Part shown: in pieces, positions 10,970 through 22,439 of the stretch
Position numbering within the stretch: the stretch's first letter is position 1
Layout of the letters: each line of letters begins with the position of its first letter
Assembly (NCBI GenBank): GCA_911728435.2
Contig: OU452199.1
Coordinates: 2,924,860-2,988,859 of the forward strand
Length of the DNA: 64,000 bases
From: Apoderus coryli
Lineage: Eukaryota; Arthropoda; Insecta; Coleoptera; Attelabidae
Direction: 5' to 3'
The notes under the pieces: generated by a model
What the model was told of the DNA's origin: nothing
Seen by the model: the letters and a program-made list of their open reading frames with translations, nothing else
Databases searched by the model: none
Made by a program: the position numbers and the translations under genes

Positions 10970-12095
10970 TTTGACATACGAGCGCTATTTGTGTTGTTTA
11001 CAGTAACTTAAAAGATTCATCTCGGCTCAAAATTGGAATTAAATCGTGAGCATTTTCGTGGATTAACTCAACAACAGTGCATGGATGAACTTAATTCAAT
11101 TTTTGGCGATGAAGCTCCATCAATGACCAGTGTTTATCGATGGTATGGTGAATTCAATCGTGGTCGTAGTTCACTCCAAGACGAATTTCGTGAAGGTCGT
11201 CCAAAATCAGTGGTTGTTCCGAAAACCATTGATGCTGTGTGCGAACTGATATTGCAAGATCGTCATGTGACCTATCAAGAGATTGAGACAACCTTAGGCA
11301 TTAGTGGGAGCAGCATACATTCAATATAGGATTAACATTTGACTGTCAAAAAAATTTGTTCGCGTTGGATCGCACACAATTTTTCAATCGCTCAAAAAAA
11401 GGCTCGTGTCGAGTGGTCGAAAGAAATGCTCAAAAAATACGATCGCGGTGCTTCGAAACACGTCTATGACATCGTGACAGGTGATGAATCGTGGATTTAC
11501 GCGTATGAGCCCGAAAGTAAACAGCAGTCGACTGTATGGGTGTTTCAAGATGAGCCAACAAAAGTTGTTCGCGCACGAAGCGCTTTCAAGCAAATGGTCG
11601 CCTGTTTTTTCGGAAAAACTGGACATGTCGCAACCGTACCACTAGAACAACGCAGAACAGTCAATTCTGAGTGGTACACAACCATTTGTTTGCCAATTGT
11701 CTTCCAAGAAATCAGGAAAACCAACCGCCGAAGACGAATCACTTTTCACCACGACAATGTCGCTCAAACAACTGCATTTTTGAGCACCCAAAACATCGAT
11801 TTGATGAGTCATCCGCAGTATAGTCCTGACTTGGCACCGAATGACTTCTTTTTATTCCCGTACGTAAAAAACAAACTGAGAGGTCAATGTTTTTCGACAC
11901 CTGAAGAAGCGGTTGCTGCATTCAGAATGCATGTTTTGGAGATACCTCAATCAGAGTGGCAAAAGTGCTTCCACAATTGGTTCAAACGCAGGCAAAAGTG
12001 CATAGATCTTCATGGGGAATATTTTGAAAAACAATAAAGTGATTTTCGATGATTAATATTTATTTTTGTGCTCTAATCCCGAAATATAAATATAA
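10970..12095 (+). mobile_element. Mariner (irritans-like) transposon, defective
   Basis: Contains the whole span of a mariner transposase frame with 5' and 3' flanking sequence. The 3' end keeps part of a mariner inverted repeat (CTCTAATCCCGAAATATA near 12071) but has decayed compared with the second copy's end at 31044. No clear 5' inverted repeat remains. Confidence 0.7.
11033..12037 (+). pseudogene. Mariner transposase, inactivated
   Basis: Residues 1-99 form the helix-turn-helix DNA-binding region (SVYRWYGEFNRG, VTYQEIETTLGIS). Two in-frame stops at about 11330 and 11336 interrupt it; the same frame continues from 11339 with WIAHNFSIAQKKARVEW, the first catalytic aspartate in TGDESWIYAY, the second in HHDN, and YSPDLAPNDFFLFP with the third. 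A 15-nt deletion after HHDN (compared with the copy at 30.7 kb) cuts the DD34D spacing to 29. It ends LHGEYFEKQ. The stops plus the altered catalytic spacing make it non-functional. Confidence 0.9.
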
Positions 12096-12829
12096 GATCA
12101 ATTTGTCCCACTGTGGCGCTATTAGAATATCCAAGAATTTTTCAATGGAATTAATATTGTTTTGTTTTTATAATATCAAATCAAAATACTAATAGTATTA
12201 TCAGAAAGCTTAACAAGTGGATCGCTGTTCTAGATTTTGCAAACGTATAACGCATTGTTGCATCTACTTTCTTTCAACAAAGACTTAACCATCCGTGGTT
12301 ATTACATGTGGTTTAATGATAGATAATTTTTGTTTTTTTTTTTCTTTTTACCTCATCTCATACAAAGTAGGTAGGTATATCATTATAGTTGTTACAAAAT
12401 TGAAAAGAAAATTATTAATAGCAACTTACACTTTAGTGATGAAGGTTTGTGAAATGTACCTACTTTGTATTATTTTGCGTGTATCCAAAATCAGGTAATG
12501 GCAGACAGATATAATACGTACATATTTCAATATCATAAAAATCAATCAAGCATATTTGATTGTACTTTCTGTTTTCTACTTTTTAATTAGGTATTATTCA
12601 TTGGTTCTACACCTATCGTATCTATCACAGCACCATATGGATTGCAGTTAGTCGTTACAAATGGATTTCCACATACAGTATGTTCAAACTACAATTTTAA
12701 TAAGACAAAATTATGTACTTATTTCATCTTATGATCATAAGAAAAAGTTCGAATCTTGGTTTTTACATAATTGGATTTCATAGATTTTTTATAGAAAACC
12801 AAAGAATTGCTTTGAAAAATATTGGCCCA
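12096..12829. other. AT-rich stretch without a gene
   Basis: No convincing coding, RNA or repeat signal; a plus-strand frame at 12295-12498 is low-complexity and hydrophobic and probably chance. Confidence 0.45.
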
Positions 12830-14570
12830 CCTATCAAACGCAATTTAGAGAATATTTCTCAAAATAAAACTCTCTTAAACACAATAATTGTAACAATTTG
12901 TTTAGAAAATTTAAAGTACATGATCAATGAGAGAATCTATGGTTTTCTGAATCATTGTGAGGTCTTAAGTAAATGTCAACATGGATTCAGGAGGGGATTC
13001 TTGACTGAAACATGCACCAGCGACTTCGTTCAGAATATACAATGTGTGCACGGATAGAGTTTGGAAGAGGAAAAACTTTTTTATTTGTCGATTTAGAAGA
13101 AAAAGTCATTCTTTATAAAAACGTCCACTTGTGTCAAAACTACAAATTCAAATACTAAATTTACGATTACTATACGGGGTATATCAAAAATAACATTTTT
13201 AATGATTTTGATTTTTTTGTTTTTTTTTAATTTTATGAAAATATTTTCAAAATCGTGATTTATTACACCAATTGTGCAAAAAACACTTTTTTCTCAAAGT
13301 GGTTAATTTCATAGCTACTATTAAAATAATAAAATTAAAAAAACAAGAAAATCAAAATCATTAAAAATATTATTTTTGATATACTGTATAGTAATCGTAA
13401 ATTTGGTATTTGAATTTGTAGTTTTGACACAAGCAGACGGTTTTATAAAGAATGACTTTTTCTTCTAAATCTACAAATAAAAAAGTTTTTCTTCTTCCAA
13501 ACTCTAACCAATGTGTCCACTGATTGAGTTTGGAAGAGCAAGAACTTTTTTATTTGTAGATTTAGAAGAAAAAGTCATTCTTTATAAAAACGTCTGCTTG
13601 TGTCAAAACTACAATTTCGAGTACGCAATTTACGATTACTATACAGGGTATATCAAAAATAACATTTGTAATGATTTTGATTTCCTTGTTTTTTTTTTAA
13701 TTTTATTATTTTAATAGTAGCTATGAAATTAACCACTTTGAGGAAAAAGTTTAGTAGTGTTTTTTGCACAATTGGTGTAATAAATCACGGTTCTGAAAAT
13801 ATTTTCATAAAATAAAAAAAAAAACAAAAAAATCAAAATCATTAAAAATATTATTTTTGATATACCCTGTATAGTAATCGTAAATTTGGCATTTGAAATT
13901 GTAGTTTCGACACAAGCAGACGTTTTAATAAAGAATGACTTTTTCTGCTAAATCGACAAATAAAAAAGTTCTTCCTCTTCCAAACTCTATCCGTGGACAC
14001 AACATTGTATATGGCTTAGTTAATGAGGGTTCATATGCCGTCGCCCTTTTATTTGCCTTGTCGAACGCGTTTCATGTCGTCGATAAGGACTTTTTATGTA
14101 AAAACCTTGAAAACATGGGGATACGTGGTCCAATTAATGCCTGGATAAAATCGTATTTAACTGGCCGAAAGATAACAGTAAGGATTGAATCAACTTTATC
14201 GGATTTCAACGGCATTGATATAGGTATCCCCCAGGGTATTATTCTGGGACCACTTCTTTTCCTTCTCTATGTCAATGTCTACCTCTAAATATCACAAATG
14301 GCTCAATGCTGACGATACCACCCTCTTGCTGTATGACAGCGATCTCCAGACTTTAAATCACAAAATTAACGTCCCCTCAGTGAATTTGAACTATGGTGTC
14401 ACAGAATAATTACAGCAAGACAGTCGCTTTGAATTTCAGCGGACGGGAAATCTTAAACTTTAACGCTAAAATTTAGGGCTTTGGTTTACTATGCCTTCAT
14501 TTACTCGACAGTGGCGTATAACATAATGGTCTGGGTAGGGGCACAGAGATACGCAGGGACCATTTCTTGG
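12830..14570 (+). pseudogene. Non-LTR RT split by a dimeric foldback MITE
   Basis: The left part (12830-13037) reads INERIYGFLNHCEVLSKCQHGFRRG and ends TCTSDFVQNI. After the MITE (13040-14007) it resumes YGLVNEGSYAVALLF, the first-aspartate region (here AFHVVD), ITVRIEST, IPQGIILGPLLFLLYVN, then broken frames with a remnant of the active site and the thumb block VYYAFIYSTVAYNIMVW near 14490. The join is residue-exact against the homologous RT at 1.1 kb. DD-region substitutions (FALSNAF for FDLTSAF) and frameshifts show decay. Confidence 0.8.
13040..14007. mobile_element. Foldback MITE dimer (copies A and B, inverted)
   Basis: Two copies of a roughly 480-bp element lie head to head. Outer ends are CAATGTGTGCACGG (13040) and CCGTGGACACAACATTG (to 14007), each flanked by TA. 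Each copy has arms containing GATAGAGTTTGGAAGAG and a unique centre (ACACCAATTGTGCAAAAAAC). The centre is forward in copy A and inverted in copy B. The junction near 13500-13511 is shortened. TA target duplication and inverted ends suggest mobilisation by a Tc1/mariner transposase. Confidence 0.8.
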
Positions 14571-15924
14571 AAGTGCTTCATGCGCGAACATCTTGTTTGG
14601 GATCCGGTTCATCTTGAAAGCCGAACGAATGAATTGTAGTCTGCGATATGCCAATAGATGCCTCTATCTCTCTGTAGGTCCCATGTCGTCGATCTTGTTG
14701 ATTCATCACTTACAGATTCATGACGAAAGTCAAACCAATTTTATGTAGATTGTCTTCTCTGATGGAGCTGCATTACTAGAAATAAGTTAATACATCCTTG
14801 TGGCGTTAGGCTTTTACTTTCCCGCGCATCTTATCATTCCAGATTGTCCACTAAAATTCCTAATACCAATACCAAGAAACAAGGTATTATTACGTTTATG
14901 ACAGACAAACAATTAACTATTCTTGAAACAAAGTCGACAAAGAAAGGACTTAGTATTTTTTCAATCCGATCGAGATGATTTAGGGATCATAAAATCCGAT
15001 TAGAAACATCAAATAAGTGTATGTTTAAATTTGCTTTTATTCTGTGTTGCTTGTGTTTTCACGATTTCAACTGACAATTTATCTACTATACACATTAATT
15101 TATGGACGCCCTATGTACAGGGTGTCCCAAACTCTATGATTTTACATTTTTCCGGCAGTTATCGAAATTTACGCACCAAATATCATCCTCATTTCAACAA
15201 ACATCAAAAAATGCTTTTTACTAGGTACCTACGGCAAATAGGATACAGTGACGTCCTTTTTGGGGGCCTAGTCTATTATTAGTAGAGTTGGGACTTATTT
15301 GAATGAAACTAAATGAACCCTATAAGAAGTCCGCTATTAATTCAAACAAAGTACGTGTGAAAATCGACATTTACCCAACTACCCTAAAGTAGGTATAGTA
15401 ATTAGGATTCTATTGAACTGAAGTGAAACTTTCATTAAATGAATGCAAATAAATTTAATACAAACATATTTTTGTAATTTTGTTTTCTTTTAATTGACAA
15501 TTATTAGAAAAGACGTGAAAACGCAGACATCCTGTAGACATATTTAGGCTGTCGTCTAATTTAAAAATGATGCACAAAATAAAAGTCGTTATTTTCATTG
15601 AGCATTAGTAGTACAATCAGGTCTAATTGGATACGTGTATGGTATAAATATTTATGAATATATTTTTCATTTTTTAAGCAAGTATTTAGGTTAATTTTAA
15701 TTGTTGCTAATTTGTTGTCTATTTTGTACATGCAATTTTATGAAAGTAAAATCGTAAATAGTGTTTTTTTATAGGCACAATAAGTATAACAATACGTTTT
15801 AGTAGATTTTCAAAAAAAAAACATCGAGATCGACACAACCGAAATTTTAAAAAATGTTTATGCAATTCTTCATTTTATGATCCCTGGATCCTAAAATTGA
15901 CCTCAGTTCAAAAGTTTATACCGG
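14571..15924. other. Decayed retroelement tail and AT-rich DNA
   Basis: The stretch to about 14990 may be the decayed C-terminus of the RT upstream. TACAGGGTGTCCCAAACTC at 15117-15135 is a transposon-type left end without a partner. Otherwise no gene is seen. Confidence 0.4.
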
Positions 15925-17260
15925 GTATTCCATTAAGGGTGGACAGGTAGCATATCTCAGGAAATAATAGTCGTAGGACAATGGCAAAAAAATTCTTTTA
16001 GGAAAGTCGACAATGGGAAATCGCTGGAAATAGTTTTTTAGTTCCTAACTATACCGCTAGGGGACGTAATAGATACAGTAATGCGAAAAATGCATTTTTA
16101 TTGAAAATTTCGCAATATAAGTTAGAAAAACAATACTACCACAGTAATGCTACTGAGATTCGGCATCTTTTTGGTGTATCACTTTTTATTGTAAGGCTTG
16201 AAATAAAGGCAGCAGGGAAGGACGAAATTTTACCTATGATAATGTGTATAACTTTGGTTTGGCTTAACCGAATTTATCAATCTAATTTTTGTTTAAGAAC
16301 TCAAGCCTTGCTGGTGATGAAAAAAAATATTTTAAATCATAATTGTTTTTTGGGGCTCCGCTAGATGGCGATATTTGCATCGCCTAAGGTTTTTTTGATT
16401 TTTCTTTAAAAACTTAAATGGATTGATACAAATATTTTATCAAAAATGAAAAGCAAATTGAATTTGCAACAAAAAAGCCGAAAACTGCACAGGAAAATCT
16501 TTATTCGTTTGAGAGTTATGGCCAAAAGAATGTTGTTAACCAAAATTGGTCGAAAAATCATGTATTTTTAATTTTCCGTGATCAAGAATGCCATGGGAAG
16601 TAAAGAAATAGGTTTAAACTTTATTAAACTGATTAAAATAATGAAAGATCCATTAAAATTACTAAAATGCAGAGCTTTCATAAAATTTGTTAAAAGAGGT
16701 AGATCTAGATACCCATGAAACAAAATTGGGAAGTTTCCATGCATGGAGACAAATAAATAAACGCGAATATGCTGCTAAATACCCTGACCGAAGACACCAT
16801 AGCAGAAAAGTGTTCCGTCGGTTAGCAGTCCGTTTACGAGAAACGGGAAGTGTAAGAGTTGATCCAGTCCCGCTCAGATGACAGCCAGTTAGCAGTGAAG
16901 ATAATATTATAAGCGTTCTTGCGTATCTAGAAGCAAATCCTCATGTAAGCGTCAGTTACATTTCTTCAGACATAGGAATAAATCGCACTTCAGCATATTG
17001 GATTTTAAAATCTTTTAAACTGCATCCTTACAGTATGGTTTTACATCAGGCACTTTCAGATGCCGATATTGACAAGAAATGCCTATAGACTTTTGTTATT
17101 AGCTGAGAGATATGTGCACGGAAAACCCACAATTTCTCTCAAATATTTTATGGACTGAGCCATTTTTTATAGTTGTGGTAGTGTTAATTTACACAATACG
17201 CATTATTGGTCACAAACAAATCGTCATTGGATGCCGGAAGTTGACCATGTAGTGTCCCCG
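15925..17260 (+). pseudogene. Tc1/mariner-superfamily transposase, degraded
   Basis: A possible left end, ACCGGGTATTCCATTAAGGG, lies near 15921. Coding similarity runs 16687-17260: YAAKYPDRRHHSRKVFRRL, VRLRETGSVRVDP, then after a stop ISVLAYLEANPHVSVSYIS, RTSAYWILKSFKLHPY, further stops, and finally NLHNTHYWSQTNRHWMPEVD. This is the paired helix-turn-helix region and the start of the catalytic domain of DUF4817-type transposases. Around 17155 the first catalytic motif (expected TDEA) is destroyed by a small deletion. The C-terminal two thirds of the catalytic core are missing. Confidence 0.7.
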
Positions 17261-17935
17261 TATATTATTGGGTTATACCTCCAGATTCGGGGGACATTTT
17301 AAATTAAACTAACTCGGATATCTAATTAGGAAATATATATTTTATGATATATCGTTACAAATGCTAGTAGTTATTACAAAAGCTAAAATGGTTCTCCCCT
17401 TAATTATTCTTAAAACTAGATTAGGTAAACTGTGTCAATCGTAGTTATTGATGACACAGCAAGACTACATAATTTATTATAAATATTATCTAATAATATT
17501 TATAATATGTACTAAAAATATACAGGGTAAGACATATTGCACTACAACCATCAAAGTAGATGGAGTGTAAACGTGTGGTGTGGATTCGTAGTCAGGGTAT
17601 TTAGCAGCATATTCGCGTTTATTTATTTGTCTCCATGCATGGAAATTTCCCAATTTTAATTCATGGGTATCTAGATCTACCTCTTTTAACAAATTTTATG
17701 AAAGCTCTACATTTTGGTAATTTTAATGGATCTTTCATTATTTTTATTTGTTAAACTATCAGTTTAATAAATTTTAAACCTATTTCTTTATTTCCCATGG
17801 CATTCTTGATCACGGAAAATTAAAGATACATGATTTTTCAACGAATTTTGGTGAACAACATTCTTTTGGCCATAACTCTCAAACGAATAAAGATTGTCCT
17901 GTAAAATTGGTTAAAAAATCGGCTAGATCAATGTC
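16465..17935. repeat. Long inverted repeat made of transposase 5' regions
   Basis: Sequence 16465-16797 returns inverted at 17597-17935 with only scattered differences. Both arms include CTTTATTCGTTTGAGAGTT and the start of the transposase (VDLDTHE.KLG.FHAWRQINKREYAAKYPD). The right arm's frame then runs into unrelated sequence and ends near TACAGGGTAAGACAT (17521). Confidence 0.75.
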
Positions 17936-19084
17936 CTAGGCAACTAGTGGGAAATATTTATTACGTACGGGTAAATTTCCTGGTAATGACAAAAGTAGCG
18001 TGGGGCATAAAAAATCACCATAGCAACGTCGAGAATACAAACACACCAAATTGACAGTTTAGGTATTTATAATTAATAATAATTAAGTATTTCGCTAATT
18101 TCAAAACACAAAAATAGTGATAGTGAATTAGTTTAACACCATCTAGTCAATTTAATACTTCTACTTATCGTATTTAGGCTTACGGCAACAGGGGTAAGTT
18201 TCGAATTTTTTTTTTTTTTAATTATGTTTAATTTATTCAAAAGCATTAAAACAGTCGTAGAAAAAGTATAGTGTGAAACTCACATGAAATGACCAGTTCC
18301 TACTCGTATGATTTGCAGCATGAGCCGTAGGCTACGATCATACTCGTAGGAAATATATGTCATTTCATGTTGGTTGCACGATATACTATTACAGACGTTA
18401 TTTTTGGCATAACAACTGATGATTCTGCTTGCTTACACTTTTTTGCGTAAAACCAAAAATGAGACAATATAAAGGGTGTTCTATTTAAAATAATGATTGT
18501 CTGAAAAACAACAACAACAATGATTTTGCAACCATACTCGTATACCGTCTTGTTGGTTATTTTGTAGGTTTTGGCTATTTTTTTTACACGAAGTGTGTGA
18601 AAGAAAGCGTGTAGTGTGAAGATTTAGAGATAATTTACGCAAGACTATTCTGCGGAGCACATAGTATATAGACAACTGAAAATCCCTGTTATTGTGTTGG
18701 TTCAATATTTTGCACATTTCCGTCATTACTTAATTTTAAATATTTATTTATGCCTTTTGCAATAATTTGTATAATCTGTTTTGACTACGTATTACCATAC
18801 GATCCTCGATCGCTGATAAGAAAGTTGATTGCGATGTTGCACGTCTTGATTAAAAAGAACACAGCTTTCAATTCCAACTCCAACTACTCCTGCTCCCAGT
18901 TCCTTTAGCGATCTCGCAGCCATCTGTATCGTGTCCCCTAGTCAGAGTAATGCAAGTATACTATCCATCACAGAATTTCTTGCTTTTCCAGTCGATACAA
19001 GACAGTTTTCAAAGTATGGTAATCCCTAATTATTTAACTTTAGGCTTCTCCTCTATGATCTCTTCATTCAGGACAAATTTTATC
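17936..19084. other. Intergenic DNA with one small foldback
   Basis: A foldback at 18276-18383 pairs ACATGAAATGAC with GTCATTTCATGT and TTCCTACTCGTATGAT with its near-complement. AAAGGGTGTTCTATTTAAA near 18472 looks like a transposon left end. The sequence 18830-19080 has weak minus-strand coding character that I cannot assign. Confidence 0.45.
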
Positions 19085-19250
19085 ATGGTTAAGAGCTTCT
19101 TTTTCCAAGTAAATCGTACAGTTGAGCTTCAATATCATCCACAGAGCCTCACGGTTAACCGAGGTCTATCAAACTCATGTATACAGGACGATTTTGTTCC
19201 CGTAACTTCTCCTGTGTTTGCCTGGCACTAAATATCATTTTTGGAATTCG
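19085..19250 (-). pseudogene. RT fragment of a non-LTR retroelement
   Basis: Minus-strand fragments read MIFSARQTQEKLREQNRPVY, MSLIDL and, one frame away, VNREALWMILKLNC. These flank the first catalytic aspartate block of RT; the TKAFD-like core between them is deleted. The remainder has stops. Short and dead. Confidence 0.55.
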
Positions 19251-19532
19251 TGCAATCCCTCAGAAGACGAGAGCCATCCCTGGTTTGCAGTGGGCTCGAT
19301 GGAGCTGTCTGACATTTCCGGAAAGGGTAAATTTTCGTCATGAAGCACATGAGTGGCTTTGGATTTAGCTAAAATGTGGGACCAATTGCTCAAATACACA
19401 AGAGGGGATCTCATGGCTCTAATTACAAATAATTTGTCGTTAATGTTCTGAAAACTCCATCTCTTCTGTTTATTGAAATATTTGAGTTTGAAATGAAGAA
19501 AAAATTTGGTCTGGTCGGCTTGTTTAGTTAAA

Positions 19533-21430
19533 TAAATAAATAAAGTAAATATATATTTGTCAAAAAATTAAAAATAATTTGTAGACGGGTAAACAAAACA
19601 TATAAAACATAAGAATAATAATTAATACACACAGGTACATCGTCAAATAAATAAATCAATTAAGATACTTAAAGTAAATTAATTAAGTAAATATTTACAG
19701 AATCGAGAAAGGAAGGATAGCAATTTGATTTCCACTGGCAGATGGTTGTGCATTTTTTTTTGCATTGTATATAATCGAGCTTTTGATTAATTCGTAGGAT
19801 GGCGCTGGCAGATAAAGATCATGTTCGGAGTTTCTAAGGAGGTAATTATGGCATGGTCTTTCAGAGACATCTGACAGGTGTTTGCGACCGATTCCAATAT
19901 GAATAACGAAGGTAGTGTTAGTATTTTAAATTTTCTGAAGAAGTCCTGGCAATGGGCTCTATAGTGCAATCTCAGAGAGTATCGAATAGCTCTTTTTTGA
20001 AATCTAAAAATACGCCCAAATTGCGTTGCACAGCATGTACCCCAGAATGGGAGCGCGTATCGACGATGGGATTCGAAGAGTGAAAAGTAGACTGTTATGG
20101 AAGTTGACAAGTTAAGTTCTTTGGAAACTGATCTTAACGCAAAACAGGCAGAGCTTAATTTTTTTCATAACGCATCAATGTGCAACTTCCACTTCAGGGA
20201 ACTGTCAACAACAAGGCCCAGAAACTTCACAGAGGAAACGACGTCAATAGTGGAATTATTAAGTTCAAAAGACTGCAGCGCACCTTTATATGACACAGAT
20301 TTAGTTTTCGCAGTGTTCAAGCACAACAGGTTAGAGTCACACCATGATTAAGTCTTTGGATATGGTACTATGAAGAGCCACACTATCTAAGCCGCACCAA
20401 GTGAAACTAGTATCATCAGCAAAGAGACATACTTTACCGCTGATGTCTAGGCACGTAATGTCGTTGATAAATAGCAAAAACAAAATAGGACCCAACACCG
20501 AACCCTGTGGAACCCCACAATCCATCGGCATGCAAGAAGACACAGCCGCATTGACCCTCACACTCACACACTCACTTCTGTTGCTAAGGTACGACTTAAA
20601 CCATCTCAGTGGAACCCCCCGAATTCCGTAGTGCTGTATTTTGTTAATTAGGATGTTATGACTTACACAGTCGAATGCTTTGGAGAAATCACAGAAAATT
20701 GACGCTGTAAAGTGGAGATTGTTCAAGTTGGAGTAAACATTGTTGAAGACGCACAATATAGCATCATTTGTTAGCTAAAAATCCAAATTGGTGGCTAGTT
20801 AATACTTCATATTTGTGCAGAAATGATAAAAGTCTCCTTTTAACCATTCTTTCAATGATCTTGGATAGAGTGCAATTGGACGATAGTTTGAAGCTTGATC
20901 CTTATCGCCGCCCTTACGCAGAGGAATTATTATAGATGTCTTAAGGCATTGTGGAAAAATTCCATTTTAGAATGACTTGTTAAGTAAATCTGTGAAAACG
21001 ATTAATGTACATTCCGGTAGATTAGACAACATTTTCAAAGTGATTCCATCAGTTCCAGATGACACCTTGTTTTTGATGTCTTTAATTGTACTGCAAAGCT
21101 CTGGAGTTGCAATGGGTGTTAGGAAGAAACTATGTATATTCTCATTGGTATTTGAAAGATATGAGAGCGGATCCTGGGAGCGGACTATATTATTCATTAA
21201 ATTTTTTACCACATTAACAAAATAATCGTTCAAGATCTCAGGTGAAGTGGAGAAGCCCTATTTCTCAGATCGTTGACAATAGACCACATTTCTTTAGCTA
21301 GATTATCGGTTCTAGCTAACCGGTTGTTATAATATAGGTTTTTTGAAGCTTTTATAGCTTTATGGTAAATTTTTCTGTAGAGTTTAACGTAATCATTAAA
21401 AAGAGGATTGTCCGAAAAGTTGAAGGCCAT
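19533..21430 (-). mobile_element. 5'-truncated Jockey/CR1-like retroelement, frameshifted
   Basis: On the minus strand four frames in order give the pre-RT region (KASKNLYYNNRLARTDNLAKEMW, in part), the N-terminal RT blocks (VSSGTDGITLKML), the catalytic blocks DFSKAFDCVSHN, GVPQGSVLGPILFLLFIND and LFADDTSF (20756-20337), and the thumb region (YALPFWGTCCATQFGRIFRFQ, 20110-19787). The catalytic motifs look intact, but at least three frameshifts separate the blocks. A HLPVEIKLLSF stretch then an AT-rich 3' UTR lead to TTTATTTATTTA on the minus strand near 19535. There is no endonuclease. Confidence 0.85.
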
Positions 21431-22439
21431 AATTAAGCTAACGATGAGATATTATAATATGAAGATTTCTTTATTTAAAAATCAAAAGTGTTTACGGTCG
21501 AATTTAAACTACAAACTAAATCGGTATCATTCACGCGCGATATAGAAAGTGAGCGTGCTTAGAACCAAACCATACTTAACAGGAAAACACAAAAGAATTT
21601 GTTACATTTACATTTTTATTAACTACACTTTTTAAAGTAAGTAGCTATTTACTTATTTGTTAGTTGTTTAGGTATATATAAAGTAAAATGGAAAACATTA
21701 AGTATTAAATTTATTGTCTATGCATAATAATACCTAGTATAGTGAGTCCGAGAAATGCTGAAATGCGTGCGTGCGACCCTGATACCAATTTGTTTAATTT
21801 TCGTATTCAGATCCTGATTGTTCACAAAATAATAATTTATAATGGTCGTGAAAGTTATTTGATTATTATGAATTGCGTGTATAAAATTTTGATAAATTTT
21901 CATTTTGTTGTGCTTGTTTTGCACAAACTCCAAAGGAAAACAAAGTACAGGGTGGCCCAAACTGGACGATTGAAAAATTGACATGCGTTCTCCAGTCTCA
22001 ATTTTCATGAAAAACTCAATAGTTTGGTCGAATTTGTTTTCGGTATATAACTTTTTTGTTTTTCTAGATAATTCATTTCCAAAAAAACTTTTTTATATAG
22101 AAGAAGCTGATGTGACTTGTTTTTATACAGGGCTATTCATAAATTTGCTGTAACAATTATTACTTTTTTACTCATGGAACACACCGTATGTTTTTACATT
22201 TTCTTGTAAGACATAAAATTCTGTTTACGAATATGTATAACACTTTATATTTAGTTGTAATATTTTTAGATATACACTGCTCAAAAAAATTAAAGGAACA
22301 CTTTTGTATAACCCTGTAACTTGTTAAGTGATAGTTATATACAGATGACCATTTAGATTTTGAAAGACATATATTTTCTTGTAATAAACCGATTAATAGA
22401 ACTTTCAATTAATCCTTTATTTGTAAACTAAGATCAACA
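21431..22439. other. AT-rich DNA with transposon ends
   Basis: GTACAGGGTGGCCCAAACTG (21946) and a CACTGCTCAAAAAAATTAAA sequence (22276-22295) resemble transposon termini. The second is like ends of Tc1-type elements known in many animals. No partners or transposase are nearby, and no gene is seen. Confidence 0.4.

Noticed and set aside
11033..12037. Host SETMAR-type gene
   Set aside because: Only the mariner transposase part is present, with stops and a catalytic deletion; no SET domain or introns.
20097..20631. Plus-strand frames of 84 and 76 codons
   Set aside because: Antisense shadows of the minus-strand RT; they show no motif of their own.
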